Shown: positions 1 to 10,591, numbered from the stretch's first letter. The stretch: 64,000 bases of DNA from an uncultured Pelagibacteraceae bacterium (GCA_902567235.1 CACFLX010000001.1:62001-126000), one strand, 5' to 3'. Notes: a model not told the origin generated them from the letters alone. A program made the numbers and translations.

Positions 1-1206
1 TTCTCTCTTCCAATCGCTATCAGTTTCTAAATATCTTCTTTCCAAATTATTGATTACACCTTCGAAAGTCTTTTTATGAGAATATTTTTCATATCCATCA
101 TCATAAGTAAATTTAATTTCCTCATCATCGGAACCATAAAGAATTATATCTTGAATCTTTTTTGAAAGTTTTTCCCATTTTTGATCTAATGAAAAATTAT
201 AATGTTTTGATAGTGAGGACAGAGTTTGTGCATAATATAAAGTTGTTGTTTTAGCCCATGGCACTATTGCACCATCGGCAATAGTTTTTTTTTCATTGGG
301 AATAACTAAATTGGGATCTACATTTAGCTTTACCCCAATTCCATCGCATTCTTCACAAGCACCGTATGGACTGTTAAAAGAAAACAATCTTGGTTCTATT
401 TCTTCAATAGTAAATCCGCTTTCTGGACACGCAAATTTTGTAGAAAATATAATTTTTTCTATTTTTCTATATTTTTTTGGTAAAGTTTCGTTTTCATATT
501 CAACAAATAATAATCCATTAGCTAAATTTACAGCTGTCTCAACGCTTTCAGCCAGTCTATTACCAAGTGATGAATTAATAACTATACGATCTACTAATAC
601 TGATAGATAATGTTTTATTTTTTTGTTCAAATCAGGAACATCATCAATTTCATATAATTTGTTATCTACTTTAATTTTTCTAAAACCTCTTTTTTTGTAA
701 GATAAAATATCTTTTCTATATTCACCTTTTCGACCACGCACTACAGGTGCGTATAAATAAATTGTTGATTTTTTTGGTAATGTTTTAATTCTATCAACTA
801 TCTGACTTATTGTCTGTGAACTTATAGGCTTTCCTGTGAATGGTGAATAAGGAATACCAGCTCTTGCATATAATACTCTCATATAATCATAAATTTCAGT
901 TACTGTAGCAACTGTTGATCTTGGATTTTTAGATGTATTTTTTTGTTCAATGGATATTGCCGGACTTAGACCTTCTATTAAGTCAACTTTTGGCTTTTTC
1001 ATTTTATCTAAAAATTGTCTAGCGTATGCAGATAAGCTTTCCACATATCGTCTTTGCCCTTCGGCATAAATTGTATCAAATGCTAGAGATGATTTTCCAG
1101 ATCCAGAAAGACCTGTTATAACGATAAATTTATCCTTTGGAATTTCAAGAGATATATTCTTTAAATTATGTTCTTTTGCACCTTTAATAACTATCTTTTT
1201 GATCAT
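1..1206 (-). CDS. uvrA: UvrABC excinuclease subunit A, N-terminal part (cut by window edge)
   Basis: Nucleotide excision repair ATPase that recognises bulky DNA damage together with UvrB. Translating the minus strand from the ATG at 1204-1206 gives an open frame of 402 codons running off the left edge, so only the first 40 percent or so is present. Visible are the first ABC Walker A ([14 protein letters not shown], near residues 32-45) and the zinc-module segment with [14 protein letters not shown]. The first zinc knuckle reads CPESG rather than CPxCG; as I recall this Cys-to-Ser form is usual in alphaproteobacteria. Divergent from ssb, as in many bacteria. I see no GTTC-N7-GTTC LexA box in the 91-base gap between the two genes. 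Confidence 0.96.
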   Translation of the reverse strand, partial: MIKKIVIKGAKEHNLKNISLEIPKDKFIVITGLSGSGKSSLAFDTIYAEGQRRYVESLSAYARQFLDKMKKPKVDLIEGLSPAISIEQKNTSKNPRSTVATVTEIYDYMRVLYARAGIPYSPFTGKPISSQTISQIVDRIKTLPKKSTIYLYAPVVRGRKGEYRKDILSYKKRGFRKIKVDNKLYEIDDVPDLNKKIKHYLSVLVDRIVINSSLGNRLAESVETAVNLANGLLFVEYENETLPKKYRKIEKIIFSTKFACPESGFTIEEIEPRLFSFNSPYGACEECDGIGVKLNVDPNLVIPNEKKTIADGAIVPWAKTTTLYYAQTLSSLSKHYNFSLDQKWEKLSKKIQDIILYGSDDEEIKFTYDDGYEKYSHKKTFEGVINNLERRYLETDSDWKRE

Positions 1207-1297
1207 ATTTTTTGTTGCATTATTTTATTTAAATTAATATTCAAGTAAAATTGTGATATATATATATAAAAATCAAATCAAAAAAATTTAAAAATTT

Positions 1298-1747
1298 ATG
1301 GCTGGAAGCTTAAATAAAGTATTATTGATAGGACGTTTGGGCGCAGATCCTGAAATCAAACAAATGGTTAATGGTAAAAGTGTTGCAAGATTGAGTTTGG
1401 CTACAAGCCAATCGTGGAAAGATAAAAGTACAGGTGAAAAGAAAGAAAAAACCGAATGGCATAGAGTGGTTGTTTTCAATGAGGGGTTGGTTAACGTTGT
1501 TCAACAATATCTTAAAAAAGGTGCCCAGGTTTACATTGAAGGACAATTAAGTACAAGAAAATGGAAAGACGAAAAAACGGGTCAAGATAAATATTCAACA
1601 GAAATTTTAATTCAAGGTTTTAATTCTTCATTAACTATGCTTGGTGGCGGAAATCAAAATTCTTTAGCATCTCAAGATAATAAACAAAGTTTTGATCAAG
1701 ATGCTCAGTCATCACAAAACGAATTGGATGATGATATTCCATTTTAG
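1298..1747 (+). CDS. ssb: Single-stranded DNA-binding protein
   Basis: Binds and protects ssDNA during replication, recombination and repair. The 149-residue product has the N-terminal OB fold (starts [25 protein letters not shown] near residue 50; YIEGQL near 80), a glutamine/asparagine-rich low-complexity linker, and the acidic C-terminal tip DDDIPF that docks partner proteins. Length is normal for the family. It is followed after only five bases by gyrA, suggesting co-transcription from the uvrA-ssb divergent spacer. Confidence 0.98.
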   Translation: MAGSLNKVLLIGRLGADPEIKQMVNGKSVARLSLATSQSWKDKSTGEKKEKTEWHRVVVFNEGLVNVVQQYLKKGAQVYIEGQLSTRKWKDEKTGQDKYSTEILIQGFNSSLTMLGGGNQNSLASQDNKQSFDQDAQSSQNELDDDIPF

Positions 1748-1752
1748 TTTTT

Positions 1753-4332
1753 ATGCAAAAAGACGAAATTACTAATAACAAAAATATAAAATCTATTTCT
1801 CTGTATGATGAAATGAGCTCATCATACTTGTCTTATGCGATGAGCGTAATCATTAGTAGGGCGCTCCCAGATATAAGAGATGGATTAAAGCCAGTTCATA
1901 GAAGAATAATTTTTGCGATGCACAAGGGTGGTTTTGACTGGTCAAAACAATTTAGAAAATCTGCAAGAATAGTCGGAGATGTTATTGGTAAGTATCATCC
2001 ACATGGTGACCAAGCTGTATATGATGCATTGGTAAGAATGGTTCAAGATTTTTCAATGAGCCTTCCTCTAATTGATGGACAAGGAAATTTTGGATCTATT
2101 GATGGTGATCCACCTGCAGCCATGAGATATACAGAAACTAGATTATCTAAAATTTCCCAGTTTTTGATTGATGATATCGAAAAAAATACAGTTGAATTTA
2201 AAAGTAATTACGATGAAACCGAGAAAGAACCAACAGTACTACCAGCACAATATCCTAATTTACTTGTAAATGGTGCCGGTGGTATAGCTGTCGGTATGGC
2301 AACAAGCATACCTCCACATAACTTAGGCGAAATTATTGATGGAACTTTAGCATTAATTAATAATAAAGAGATAAAAATTAAAGAATTAATGAAACATATT
2401 CCAGGACCAGATTTTCCAACTGGTGGTATTATTATTGGTAAAAATATTATTAAAGAAGGCTACAAAACAGGAAGAGGTTCTTTTAAAATTAGAGGAGAAA
2501 TAAAAGTAGAAAATTTAAAAAATAACAGAGATAGACTTGTTATTACTTCAATACCATACCAAGTAAATAAATCGATATTAAATGAAAAAATAGCTGAATT
2601 AGTTAGAGATAAAAAAATTGAAGGCATAAGAGATATTCGAGACGAGTCAAATAGAGAAGGAATAAGAGTTGCTATTGATTTAAAAACTGGTGTTGAGCCA
2701 GAAACTATTAAAAGACAATTATATAAATTCACTACCATTGAAAGTTCATTTGGTTTTAATACATTAGCAATTGTCAACAACAAGCCAAAAACTTGTAATC
2801 TTAAAGATTTTTTGGATCAATTTTTGATTTTTAGAGAAGATGTTGTAATTAAAAAAACTAAATTTGATTTAAAAAAAGCTGAAGATCGAGCTCATATCTT
2901 AATTGGATTATCAATTTCTGTAGAAAATTTAGATAAAATTATAAAAATCATTCGATCTTCAAAAACACCAGATGAAGCAAAAAAGATTTTACTGAAAAAT
3001 AAATGGAAAAGTTCAAAATCACAAAAATTTATTAAATTAATTGAAAGTAATAAAAGCTCATCCACATATACATTAACAGAGCCACAAGTTAATGCTATAT
3101 TAGAACTTAGACTTCAAAAATTAACCGCTTTAGGTATTAACGAAATTGAATCAGAAATAAATAAATTGTCACTTTTAATTATAAATTATAAAAAAATATT
3201 AAATTCAAAAAAAGAATTACTTAAAGTTATTAGTAGTGAATTAAAATTAATAAAGGAAAAATATTCAGTTCCTAGAAGAACTCAAATTATCGATGCAGTT
3301 CTTAATTATGATATAGAAGAGACTATACAAAAAGAAAGTGTTATTATTACTGTTACACTTCAAGGATATATTAAAAGAGGGGCTCTTAGTACAGTTAAAC
3401 AGCAGAAAAGAGGTGGCAAAGGTAAAACTGGAATTATTACTAGAGATGAGGATTCTGTAGTTCAAACGCTATCAGTAAATACACACACTCAGGTATTATT
3501 TTTTTCTTCTGAAGGGTTAGTCTATCGTGTCAAAGCCTGGAAGATTCCTGAAGGATCATTAAGTTCACGAGGCAAATCTTTATTTAATATATTGCCACTA
3601 AAAAACCACCAGTCAATAAGCTCAATTATGCCATTTCCTGATCAATCTACAGATTCAAAAGGCATGTATATAATTTTTGCTACTGCAAATGGCAAGGTTA
3701 GAAAAAATAATCTTGAGGATTTTTCTTCGATTAATACATCGGGTAAAATTGCAATGAAACTGGATAGTAACGACAAGATTGCTGGGGTTAAGATATGTAA
3801 TGATGATCAAGATATAATTTTAAATACCAAATTAGGGAAGTGTATTAGATTTGAATCAAAGAAACTTAGAGTTTTTAAAGGTAGATCATCCAAAGGTATT
3901 AGAGGTATAAATTTACAGAAAAATGATGAAATTGTCTCTTTATCAATTATTAACCACGAAAGCATTAAGCAAAGTGGTAAATTAAATAAAAATAATAAAG
4001 ATGAATTAAAAGCTAAAAATAAATTCATATTATCGATAACTGAAAATGGCTATGGAAAGAGAACTAATCATAATGATTATAGAGTTACAAATAGAGGGGG
4101 GAAAGGAATAATTGGTATAGTAAATTCATCTAGAAACGGTAACGTATCCTCCTCATTTCCTGTTTTTGAAGGAGATGAAATATTAATTTCCACAAACAAA
4201 GGAAGAGTGATCAGAACCGCTGTTAGAGAAATCAGGATTGCTGGAAGAAATACTCAAGGAGTCAGAATAATTAAACTTTCTGGTGAAGAAAAAGTTGTTT
4301 CGGCGATTAAAATTGATGATAATTTAATTTGA
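1753..4332 (+). CDS. gyrA: DNA gyrase subunit A
   Basis: Introduces negative supercoils with GyrB. The 859-residue product has the breakage-reunion domain with the catalytic tyrosine in AAMRYTETR (Tyr126). The C-terminal beta-pinwheel carries a GyrA box QKRGGKG (about residues 551-557), which marks gyrase rather than topoisomerase IV. At the quinolone-determining site the HGDxAVYD motif carries Gln87 where E. coli has Ser83, with the acidic Asp91 kept. The stop codon overlaps the coaD start. Confidence 0.97.
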   Translation: MQKDEITNNKNIKSISLYDEMSSSYLSYAMSVIISRALPDIRDGLKPVHRRIIFAMHKGGFDWSKQFRKSARIVGDVIGKYHPHGDQAVYDALVRMVQDFSMSLPLIDGQGNFGSIDGDPPAAMRYTETRLSKISQFLIDDIEKNTVEFKSNYDETEKEPTVLPAQYPNLLVNGAGGIAVGMATSIPPHNLGEIIDGTLALINNKEIKIKELMKHIPGPDFPTGGIIIGKNIIKEGYKTGRGSFKIRGEIKVENLKNNRDRLVITSIPYQVNKSILNEKIAELVRDKKIEGIRDIRDESNREGIRVAIDLKTGVEPETIKRQLYKFTTIESSFGFNTLAIVNNKPKTCNLKDFLDQFLIFREDVVIKKTKFDLKKAEDRAHILIGLSISVENLDKIIKIIRSSKTPDEAKKILLKNKWKSSKSQKFIKLIESNKSSSTYTLTEPQVNAILELRLQKLTALGINEIESEINKLSLLIINYKKILNSKKELLKVISSELKLIKEKYSVPRRTQIIDAVLNYDIEETIQKESVIITVTLQGYIKRGALSTVKQQKRGGKGKTGIITRDEDSVVQTLSVNTHTQVLFFSSEGLVYRVKAWKIPEGSLSSRGKSLFNILPLKNHQSISSIMPFPDQSTDSKGMYIIFATANGKVRKNNLEDFSSINTSGKIAMKLDSNDKIAGVKICNDDQDIILNTKLGKCIRFESKKLRVFKGRSSKGIRGINLQKNDEIVSLSIINHESIKQSGKLNKNNKDELKAKNKFILSITENGYGKRTNHNDYRVTNRGGKGIIGIVNSSRNGNVSSSFPVFEGDEILISTNKGRVIRTAVREIRIAGRNTQGVRIIKLSGEEKVVSAIKIDDNLI

Positions 4333-4826
4333 TGAAAAAAAATGCAATATATCCAGGAACATTTGATCCAATTACATATGGTCATATTGATGTAATACAA
4401 AAATCATTAAAAATAATTGATAATCTAATTGTTGCTATTTCCGATGGAAGTCAAAAAAATTATTTATTCTCAATTGAAGAAAGAATTCAAATTGTTAACA
4501 AAGCTCTTTTTTCTGATTTAAAATTTAATAGAAAAAAAATAAAAGTAATTTCTTTTAATTCTTTAACAACAGATTTGTGCAAGAAATATAAGTCAAATAT
4601 TATTTTAAGGGGATTAAGGGCTGCTTCAGACTTTGAGTATGAATTTCAACTAGCGGGTATGAATAGAAAACTTAACAGTAATATTGAAACGATTTTTTTG
4701 ATGTCAGATGTTAAAAATCAAATTATTTCATCAAGATTGATAAAAGAAATTGCTGAATTTAAGGGTGATATAAAAAAATTTACTACTAAGAGTACAATTA
4801 ATTCATTAAAGAAAAAATATGAATAA
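4332..4826 (+). CDS. coaD: Phosphopantetheine adenylyltransferase
   Basis: Penultimate step of coenzyme A synthesis: 4'-phosphopantetheine plus ATP gives dephospho-CoA. The protein is about 164 residues, the usual size. It has the nucleotidyltransferase start AIYPGTFDPITYGHIDVI (TxGH motif), the LRGLRAASDFEYE block and the C-terminal ISSRLIKEIA motif. A TTG at 4329 precedes in frame, but the ATG at 4332 overlapping the gyrA stop by one base is the likelier start. The 3' end overlaps the cyclophilin gene by eight bases, so gyrA-coaD-ppi-tgt look like one transcription unit. Confidence 0.96.
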   Translation: MKKNAIYPGTFDPITYGHIDVIQKSLKIIDNLIVAISDGSQKNYLFSIEERIQIVNKALFSDLKFNRKKIKVISFNSLTTDLCKKYKSNIILRGLRAASDFEYEFQLAGMNRKLNSNIETIFLMSDVKNQIISSRLIKEIAEFKGDIKKFTTKSTINSLKKKYE

Positions 4827-5382
4827 ATATCTAGTTAATATAATAGTTTTTTTTAATTTGATATTTTTTACAAACGTTTATTCACAGGAGAATATTATGA
4901 TATTAAAGCTCAAAGATGGAGATGTAAAAATTGAATTATTTGAAGATGTTGCACCTAAGCATGTTGAAAGGATAAAAAAACTAGCAAGTGATGGTCTTTA
5001 CGATAATGTTGTTTTTCATAGAGTGATTGATGGATTTATGGCTCAAACAGGTGATGTTAAATTTGGTAATTCATCTTCAAAAGATTTTGATTTAAGGAGA
5101 GCTGGCATGGGAGGATCAAATTTACCTGATTTGCCAGCGGAGTTTAATGATTTACCACACGAAAAAGGGACTCTTTCGATGGCCAGATCGTCTGATCCAA
5201 ATAGTGCAAACAGTCAATTTTTTATTTGTTTTCAAGCTGCACCTTTTTTAGATAGACAATATACTGTCTTTGGAAAAGTCATTGAAGGTATGGAGCATGT
5301 TGATAAAATTAAAAGAGGTGATTCCGATAATAATGGCTCTGTAACAGACCCAGATAAAATTATTAGTTTTAAATCTTTATAA
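4819..5382 (+). CDS. ppiA: Cyclophilin-type peptidyl-prolyl cis-trans isomerase, exported
   Basis: Catalyses proline isomerisation during folding. An N-terminal hydrophobic signal segment (about residues 4-21, ending VYSQ) indicates a periplasmic location. The remaining 160 residues are a cyclophilin with the active-site blocks FHRVIDGFMAQTGD, NSANSQFFICF and FLDRQYTVFGKVIEG. The family assignment is firm. The symbol follows periplasmic PpiA by location and could equally be called ppi. Confidence 0.93.
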   Translation: MNKYLVNIIVFFNLIFFTNVYSQENIMILKLKDGDVKIELFEDVAPKHVERIKKLASDGLYDNVVFHRVIDGFMAQTGDVKFGNSSSKDFDLRRAGMGGSNLPDLPAEFNDLPHEKGTLSMARSSDPNSANSQFFICFQAAPFLDRQYTVFGKVIEGMEHVDKIKRGDSDNNGSVTDPDKIISFKSL

Positions 5383-5393
5383 CTTAGAAATTA

Positions 5394-6506
5394 ATGGCAT
5401 TAAAAAAATTTTCTTTTAATGTTAAAGAAATAGATAATAAGGCAAGATTAGGTTTAATTAAAACTCATAGAGGAAATATAAATACTCCAGCTTTTATGCC
5501 TGTTGGTACTCAAGCAACAGTCAAAGGGGTATTTATTGATAATTTAATTAAAACTGGAAGTGAAATTATTTTATCTAATACATATCATTTAATGATTAGA
5601 CCTGGCTCAGATAGAATTGAGTCTTTAGGTGGTTTACATCAGTTTATGAATTGTAAATTACCTATATTAACAGACTCTGGAGGTTTTCAAGTTATGTCCT
5701 TATCTAAACTTAATAAAATAGATAGAGAGAAAGGTGCCATTTTCAATTCTCATATTGATGGAAGAAAGTTTATTTTAAGCCCAGAAGAGAGCATAAAAAT
5801 CCAAAAATCTCTTAATTCAGATATTGTAATGGTAATGGATGAGTGTCCAAAAAAAAGTAAAGATTTTAAAAAAATAAAAAAATCTATGGATCTTTCGAGT
5901 TACTGGGCTGAGAGATCAAAAAAAGCATTTGGAAATAATCCACATAAAGCTATTTTTGGTATTGTTCAAGGAGGTTTGTTTAAAGATTTAAGAATTAAGT
6001 CATTAGAGCAATTAATTGATATTGATTTTAATGGTTATGCTTTAGGTGGATTGGCTGTTGGTGAAAGTCAAAATGAAATGTTTAAAGTTCTAGATGATAT
6101 AACTTATTTGATGCCTAATGACAAACCAAGATATCTAATGGGCGTTGGAACTCCATCTGATATTTTGGGTGCTGTTAAAAGGGGCATTGATATGTTCGAC
6201 TGTGTTTTACCAACACGATCTGGTAGAACCGGACTAGCATTTACCTGGAATGGAAGAATTAATATACGTAATTCTAAATATCGAAATGATAACAAACCAA
6301 TTGATTCTAAAACAAATAATTTTGATTTAAATAAATATTCTAAAAATTATCTAAATCATTTATTTAATACAAATGAAATGCTTGGTTCAATGTTATTAAC
6401 TTTACATAATATTAACTTTTATCAGGAGTTAATGACTGAGATCAGAAATAATATTAAAAATGGCACATTCCAACAATTCCACAATAAATATATAAATAAG
6501 TTATAA
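5394..6506 (+). CDS. tgt: tRNA-guanine transglycosylase, lacking the zinc-site cysteines
   Basis: Exchanges guanine-34 for preQ1 in GUN-anticodon tRNAs on the queuosine route. The 370-residue protein has the usual length, with the general-base aspartate in TDSGGFQVMSL, the substrate loop GIVQGGLF, and the nucleophile aspartate in FDCVLPTRSGRTG. Bacterial Tgt normally has a CxCxxC zinc motif before the LxHLF helix. Here that segment (about residues 300-320) reads KPIDSKTNNFDLNKYSKNYL and has no cysteine, although the downstream LLTLHN histidine remains. The enzyme therefore appears zinc-less or differently stabilised. It follows the cyclophilin by 11 bases. Confidence 0.95.
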   Translation: MALKKFSFNVKEIDNKARLGLIKTHRGNINTPAFMPVGTQATVKGVFIDNLIKTGSEIILSNTYHLMIRPGSDRIESLGGLHQFMNCKLPILTDSGGFQVMSLSKLNKIDREKGAIFNSHIDGRKFILSPEESIKIQKSLNSDIVMVMDECPKKSKDFKKIKKSMDLSSYWAERSKKAFGNNPHKAIFGIVQGGLFKDLRIKSLEQLIDIDFNGYALGGLAVGESQNEMFKVLDDITYLMPNDKPRYLMGVGTPSDILGAVKRGIDMFDCVLPTRSGRTGLAFTWNGRINIRNSKYRNDNKPIDSKTNNFDLNKYSKNYLNHLFNTNEMLGSMLLTLHNINFYQELMTEIRNNIKNGTFQQFHNKYINKL

Positions 6507-6515
6507 TATTTAAGA

Positions 6516-6543
6516 TTGATTAAATAAAAAAAATCAATATAAG
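6516..6543 (+). promoter_or_regulatory. Putative sigma-70 promoter of tRNA-Lys
   Basis: TTGATT (6516-6521) and TATAAG (6538-6543) are separated by 16 bases and end nine bases before the tRNA. Spacing and match to the -35/-10 consensus fit a housekeeping promoter. A short inverted repeat (ATTGATT/AATCAAT) overlaps it and might also serve as the tgt 3' end. Confidence 0.55.
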
Positions 6544-6552
6544 AAACGCGTT

Positions 6553-6628
<76 letters not shown>

Positions 6629-6634
6629 TTTAAA

Positions 6635-7462
6635 TTAAGCTTCTTTTATGGGTGGATAATTTATTACAATATCATTTACCCATTCGTTGATTTTTTTTAT
6701 TCTATTATCAGATGATGGATGTGTACTCATAAATTCTGGAGGTTCTTTTCCTTTATTTGATTTCTTCATTCTTTCCCAAATTTTAGAAGTTTCTCTTATA
6801 TCGTAGCCTGACAAAGATGAAAAAATTAGTCCTAAATAGTCCGCTTCAGTTTCTTGTTTTCTATTAAATGGATTTAATATACCCATCTGTGTTAATAATC
6901 CTACAGTATCGATTCCAGTTGTTCTATTAACTGTTGAAAGTTTGCCTCCTGATAAAATATCAGTAACTTGTAAAACAACATTTGTAGCAACATTACGACT
7001 AGCTCTTTCAACGGAATGCTTAGCAACAGCATGAGCAATTTCATGACCCATGACAGCCGCTAGTCCATTAGTGTTTTTAGTAATGTCAAGTATTCCTGTA
7101 TAAACAGCAATTTTACCACCAGGCATACACCAGGCATTCTTAATCTTTTTATTATCTATTAAAATATATTCCCAATCAAATCCAATAGTTGGATCTTTTA
7201 TATTTGATCTCTCAAAGTATTCACCTATTGAATATTCAATTTTTTTACCGATTTCTTTTATCTCATTTAGTTGATTAGTGTCATCACTTAACTTTTCTTT
7301 TTTTTTAACTTTTTCGTAAATTTGTGCTGCTTGAGCGTTAAGTTTAGCTTCTGGTATTAACTGTAACTGTTTTCTATCAGTAATAGGAACAGTTGTACAA
7401 GAAGACATTCCTAGAGATAAACAACCACATCCTAAAGCTTGTAAAAAAAATCTTCTATCCAT
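6635..7462 (-). CDS. M48-family zinc metalloprotease, exported (LoiP/BepA-like)
   Basis: A 275-residue predicted membrane-anchored protease of the M48 family (relatives degrade misassembled outer-membrane proteins). The N-terminus DRRFFLQALGCGCLSL resembles a Tat signal (twin arginine followed by FFLQ), with a possible lipobox at LGMSSC. The zinc site is HEIAHAVAKH, with the third ligand in the downstream ETEADYLGL. A conserved STHPSSDNRI motif lies near the C-terminus. Only one catalytic domain is seen, and TPR repeats typical of BepA are absent, so LoiP-like is the better comparison. Transcribed alone, convergent with tRNA-Lys. Confidence 0.9.
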   Translation of the reverse strand: MDRRFFLQALGCGCLSLGMSSCTTVPITDRKQLQLIPEAKLNAQAAQIYEKVKKKEKLSDDTNQLNEIKEIGKKIEYSIGEYFERSNIKDPTIGFDWEYILIDNKKIKNAWCMPGGKIAVYTGILDITKNTNGLAAVMGHEIAHAVAKHSVERASRNVATNVVLQVTDILSGGKLSTVNRTTGIDTVGLLTQMGILNPFNRKQETEADYLGLIFSSLSGYDIRETSKIWERMKKSNKGKEPPEFMSTHPSSDNRIKKINEWVNDIVINYPPIKEA

Positions 7463-7571
7463 TTATTTAATTTAGCTGAATTTATTACAATAGATACAAA
7501 GAACAACATTAAATTTGAATGATATGCTCGATTTAATCTAAATATTTGCTATAAAAAAGATAATTTTTATA

Positions 7572-8192
7572 ATGAAAAAAATTAGAACAAAAAAGTCATC
7601 TTTTGTAGCAAGATTAAGAAACTATTTTATTACAGGAATAATAGTTTTGGTTCCTATAGGATTCACATTATATTTAACAATATTTTTAGTAAACATTTCG
7701 TCTAACCTTATACCTGAAGAAATAAATCCCAATAGTTATTTGCCTTTCTCAATACCAGGATTGGAAATTGCTTTATCTATAATTTTTATAACTTTAATTG
7801 GTTTTATATCTTTATCGTTTATTGGAAAAAGAATTTTAAAATTAATAAATGATTTATTAAAAAGAATTCCTTTTCTTAGAACTATATATTCAGCCATAGG
7901 TCAAATGACCGAGTCATTTGCTAGTAAAAAAAATAATAAAAAAAGTGTAGTACTGGTTCAATATCCTAGAAAGGGTACATGGGCAGTAGGGTTTGCTACA
8001 AAAGATAATAAAGGTGAAATTAGCAAAAAAACTAATGTAGAATTAGTCAACGTTTTTGTTCCAACTACTCCTAATCCGACAAGTGGTTTTTTATTAATGT
8101 TTCCAAAAAATGAGATTATATATTTAGACATGAGTTTTGAAGAAGCTTCAAAATTTATTGTATCAGCAGGAACCTCAAATCCAAAAAATTAA
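7572..8192 (+). CDS. DUF502-family membrane protein
   Basis: A 206-residue protein matching the DUF502 family by its pattern: a basic N-terminus, a first membrane span (about 17-40, ending in a VPIGFTLY-type motif), a second span around residues 60-85 following PGLE, a LLKRIPFLRTIYSAIGQ segment, and a soluble C-terminus with VPTTPNPTSGFLLM. Function is unknown; in plants a relative (COV1) affects vascular patterning. Its stop overlaps the convergent recG stop by four bases. Confidence 0.85.
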   Translation: MKKIRTKKSSFVARLRNYFITGIIVLVPIGFTLYLTIFLVNISSNLIPEEINPNSYLPFSIPGLEIALSIIFITLIGFISLSFIGKRILKLINDLLKRIPFLRTIYSAIGQMTESFASKKNNKKSVVLVQYPRKGTWAVGFATKDNKGEISKKTNVELVNVFVPTTPNPTSGFLLMFPKNEIIYLDMSFEEASKFIVSAGTSNPKN

Positions 8193-10228
8193 ACAATATC
8201 ATTTAATATATCGGCTCGATCATATAGTTTTAAAAGTGTCATATATTTTTTAAAGTCTTGATCCTCTTTTTCTATTCTTTTAACTTCTTTTTCAGCAAGT
8301 ATAAAAAGGTCTTCATTTAAAACTGGATCAGCAAGTCTAAAACTTTGCAATCCACTTTGTTTAAACCCTAAAAGATCTCCATATCCTCTTAGTTTCATAT
8401 CTTCTTCTGATATCTTAAAACCATCAGTAGTTTTTTTTAGAATATCTATTCTTTTTTTTGCATTCTGACTTAAATTAGATTTAAACATCAAAATACAATA
8501 AGATTCTTTATCACCACGCCCGACCCGTCCTCTTAATTGATGTAATTGTGACAAACCAAACTTATTAGCATTTTCAATAATTATTATATTCGCACTAGGA
8601 AAATCAATACCAACCTCGATAACTGTTGTAGAAACTAAAATATCAATCTTTTTATTCAGAAAATTTAACAATATGTTGTTTTTGTCCTCTTTACTCAAAG
8701 CTCCGTGAAGAAGACCAACTTTGTTTTTAAAAATTTTTTTTAGATCATGGAATCTTGCTACAGAAGATTGATGGTCTACTTTTTTTGACTCTTCAATTAA
8801 TGGGCATACCCAAAAAACTTGATTTTTTTGACCTATTTTTTTTTTTATAAATTTTATAACTTCATTTGTTTTGGTTTCCAATTTGCTATATGTTTTAATT
8901 TCTTTTCTATTTTTTGGTTTGGTTTTTATTATTGAAGTATCCATATCACCAAAAATAGTCATAATCATAGTTCTCGGAATAGGTGTTGCTGACATAACTA
9001 GTACATCACAGTTTTTACCTCCTTTGTCAGAAAGCTTTTTTCTCTGTTTAACTCCGAATTTATGCTGTTCATCAATAACAATTAAACCAAGATTACTATA
9101 TTGAATTTTTTCTTGAAAAAGCGAATGTGTGCCAATTAATATATTTATTTTGTTATCACTAAGATCTTTTAGAATTTCTTTCCTCTCCCTAAGATCAGTT
9201 TTGCTTGTTAAAATTTTAATATTAATATTATTATCAAACAACTTTTTAGTAAGTGTATAATGTTGTTTTGCGAGAATTTCTGTTGGTGCCATAAAAGATA
9301 CCTGAAAACCACTTGAAATTACATTTGCTGAAGCTATTAATGCTACAATTGTTTTACCACTACCAACGTCACCTTGTAAAAGTCTAAACATTTTATGATT
9401 TGACTTTAAATCATTGTTAATTTGTTCAATAGCATTTTTTTGATCATCGGTTAATTCAAAACCAAATTTATCTTTTATTTTATCAAGTTCCTTATTATTA
9501 AATTTTTTATTTATTTTTTTAACTTTTTTAATTGTTCTTCTGATTTTAGAATTAATTAAAAAATGAGATAATATTTCATCAAATATAAGTCTATTTAAAA
9601 ATTTTCCTTTTTTTTTAATATTTTTTGGATTATGTAAATCTAATATTGAATTTTTCCACGAAGTATAATCAAATTTTTTTAAAATTTCGTCACTTAACCA
9701 TTCATTTAGGTCAGGTATGTTTTTTAAAACTTCGTCAATAACATTTCTATATTTTTTTTCTGTAAGTCCTTCTGAGAGATTGTATGTTGAAAAAATCTTT
9801 TTTATCGATTCAGAATCTGAAGATACATAAGTAGGATTTGTTATTTGATATTTGTTTTTATAGTAACCAACTTTTCCACTAATAGTAACTCTAGAGTTTA
9901 CTGGTAATATTTTTTTAATATAGCCTTCATAACTATTAAAGAAGGTGCATTCAATTTTACCTGTTTCATCTTCACAAAAAACTCTTTTAGGTAGTTTTCT
10001 TATTCTAGGAAAATTGTATTTTATAACATTTACTGTAATTGTTTGTATTTTTCCTATTTGTAATTCATTAATTTTAACCACATTAGTTCTATCTATTGAA
10101 TCTCGAGGAAGACTCCAAAGTAAATCAAATATTGTATTGATGTTCTTTTTCTTAAATATTTTTGAAAGTTTTGTTCCAATGCCGTTTATTGTATTGATAT
10201 CTTTTAATAAGTATTCATAATTATTCAT
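8189..10228 (-). CDS. recG: ATP-dependent DNA helicase RecG
   Basis: Branch-migrating helicase that remodels stalled forks and Holliday junctions. The 679-residue product has an N-terminal wedge/OB region (about residues 60-150), then superfamily 2 motifs: Walker A GDVGSGKTIVA, DEQH in motif II, the SATPIPRT block, and GRVGRG in motif VI, followed by the RecG-type C-terminal LRGYGDLLGFKQSG. Length is normal. It is divergent from sdhE with only 18 bases between start codons, so the promoters must overlap. Confidence 0.97.
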   Translation of the reverse strand: MNNYEYLLKDINTINGIGTKLSKIFKKKNINTIFDLLWSLPRDSIDRTNVVKINELQIGKIQTITVNVIKYNFPRIRKLPKRVFCEDETGKIECTFFNSYEGYIKKILPVNSRVTISGKVGYYKNKYQITNPTYVSSDSESIKKIFSTYNLSEGLTEKKYRNVIDEVLKNIPDLNEWLSDEILKKFDYTSWKNSILDLHNPKNIKKKGKFLNRLIFDEILSHFLINSKIRRTIKKVKKINKKFNNKELDKIKDKFGFELTDDQKNAIEQINNDLKSNHKMFRLLQGDVGSGKTIVALIASANVISSGFQVSFMAPTEILAKQHYTLTKKLFDNNINIKILTSKTDLRERKEILKDLSDNKINILIGTHSLFQEKIQYSNLGLIVIDEQHKFGVKQRKKLSDKGGKNCDVLVMSATPIPRTMIMTIFGDMDTSIIKTKPKNRKEIKTYSKLETKTNEVIKFIKKKIGQKNQVFWVCPLIEESKKVDHQSSVARFHDLKKIFKNKVGLLHGALSKEDKNNILLNFLNKKIDILVSTTVIEVGIDFPSANIIIIENANKFGLSQLHQLRGRVGRGDKESYCILMFKSNLSQNAKKRIDILKKTTDGFKISEEDMKLRGYGDLLGFKQSGLQSFRLADPVLNEDLFILAEKEVKRIEKEDQDFKKYMTLLKLYDRADILNDIV

Positions 10229-10246
10229 TATTTTATATATATATCT

Positions 10247-10501
10247 ATGTCTGATAATAAAGAAAAACTTAAAAGTAAGATTATCTACAGAGCCTCATAC
10301 AGAGGCACAAAAGAGATGGATTTATTAATGACAAATTTTGTTAAATCTTTAATTGAAGATTTAAATTTATCGGAATTAAAAGAATTAGATTTACTAGTTA
10401 GTTTAGATGATGAAAGGGTAAAGAAAATTAAAAATAATATTTTAAATGACAAAATAGTCACGACCGAGTTAATTAAAAAATTTCAGAAATTTAAGTTTTA
10501 A
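10247..10501 (+). CDS. sdhE: Succinate dehydrogenase flavinylation factor SdhE
   Basis: An 84-residue member of the SdhE/Sdh5 (DUF339) family that promotes covalent FAD attachment to succinate dehydrogenase. The diagnostic motif RASYRGTKEMD (RGxxE core, about residues 16-26) is present, followed by the helical LSELKELDLLVSLDDE segment. The recG-sdhE divergent arrangement is common in alphaproteobacteria. Its stop codon abuts the CCA end of the opposite-strand tRNA-Ser with no spacer. Confidence 0.92.
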   Translation: MSDNKEKLKSKIIYRASYRGTKEMDLLMTNFVKSLIEDLNLSELKELDLLVSLDDERVKKIKNNILNDKIVTTELIKKFQKFKF

Positions 10502-10591
10502 TGGCGGAGAGACTGGGATTCGAACCCAGGAAAGAGTTGCCCCTTTGCCGGTTTTCAAGACCGGTGCTTTCAACCGCTCAGCCATCTCTCC
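10502..10591 (-). tRNA. tRNA-Ser(UGA)
   Basis: A minus-strand 90-base class II tRNA. Acceptor GGAGAGA pairs TCTCTCC, the anticodon stem is CCGGT/ACCGG with loop CTTGAAA (anticodon TGA), there is a long variable arm, T-loop GGTTCGAATCC, and an encoded CCA at 10502-10504. Confidence 0.97.

Noticed and set aside
1209-1297. An SOS operator between uvrA and ssb.
   Set aside because: No GTTC-N7-GTTC or CTGT-N8-ACAG pattern is present.
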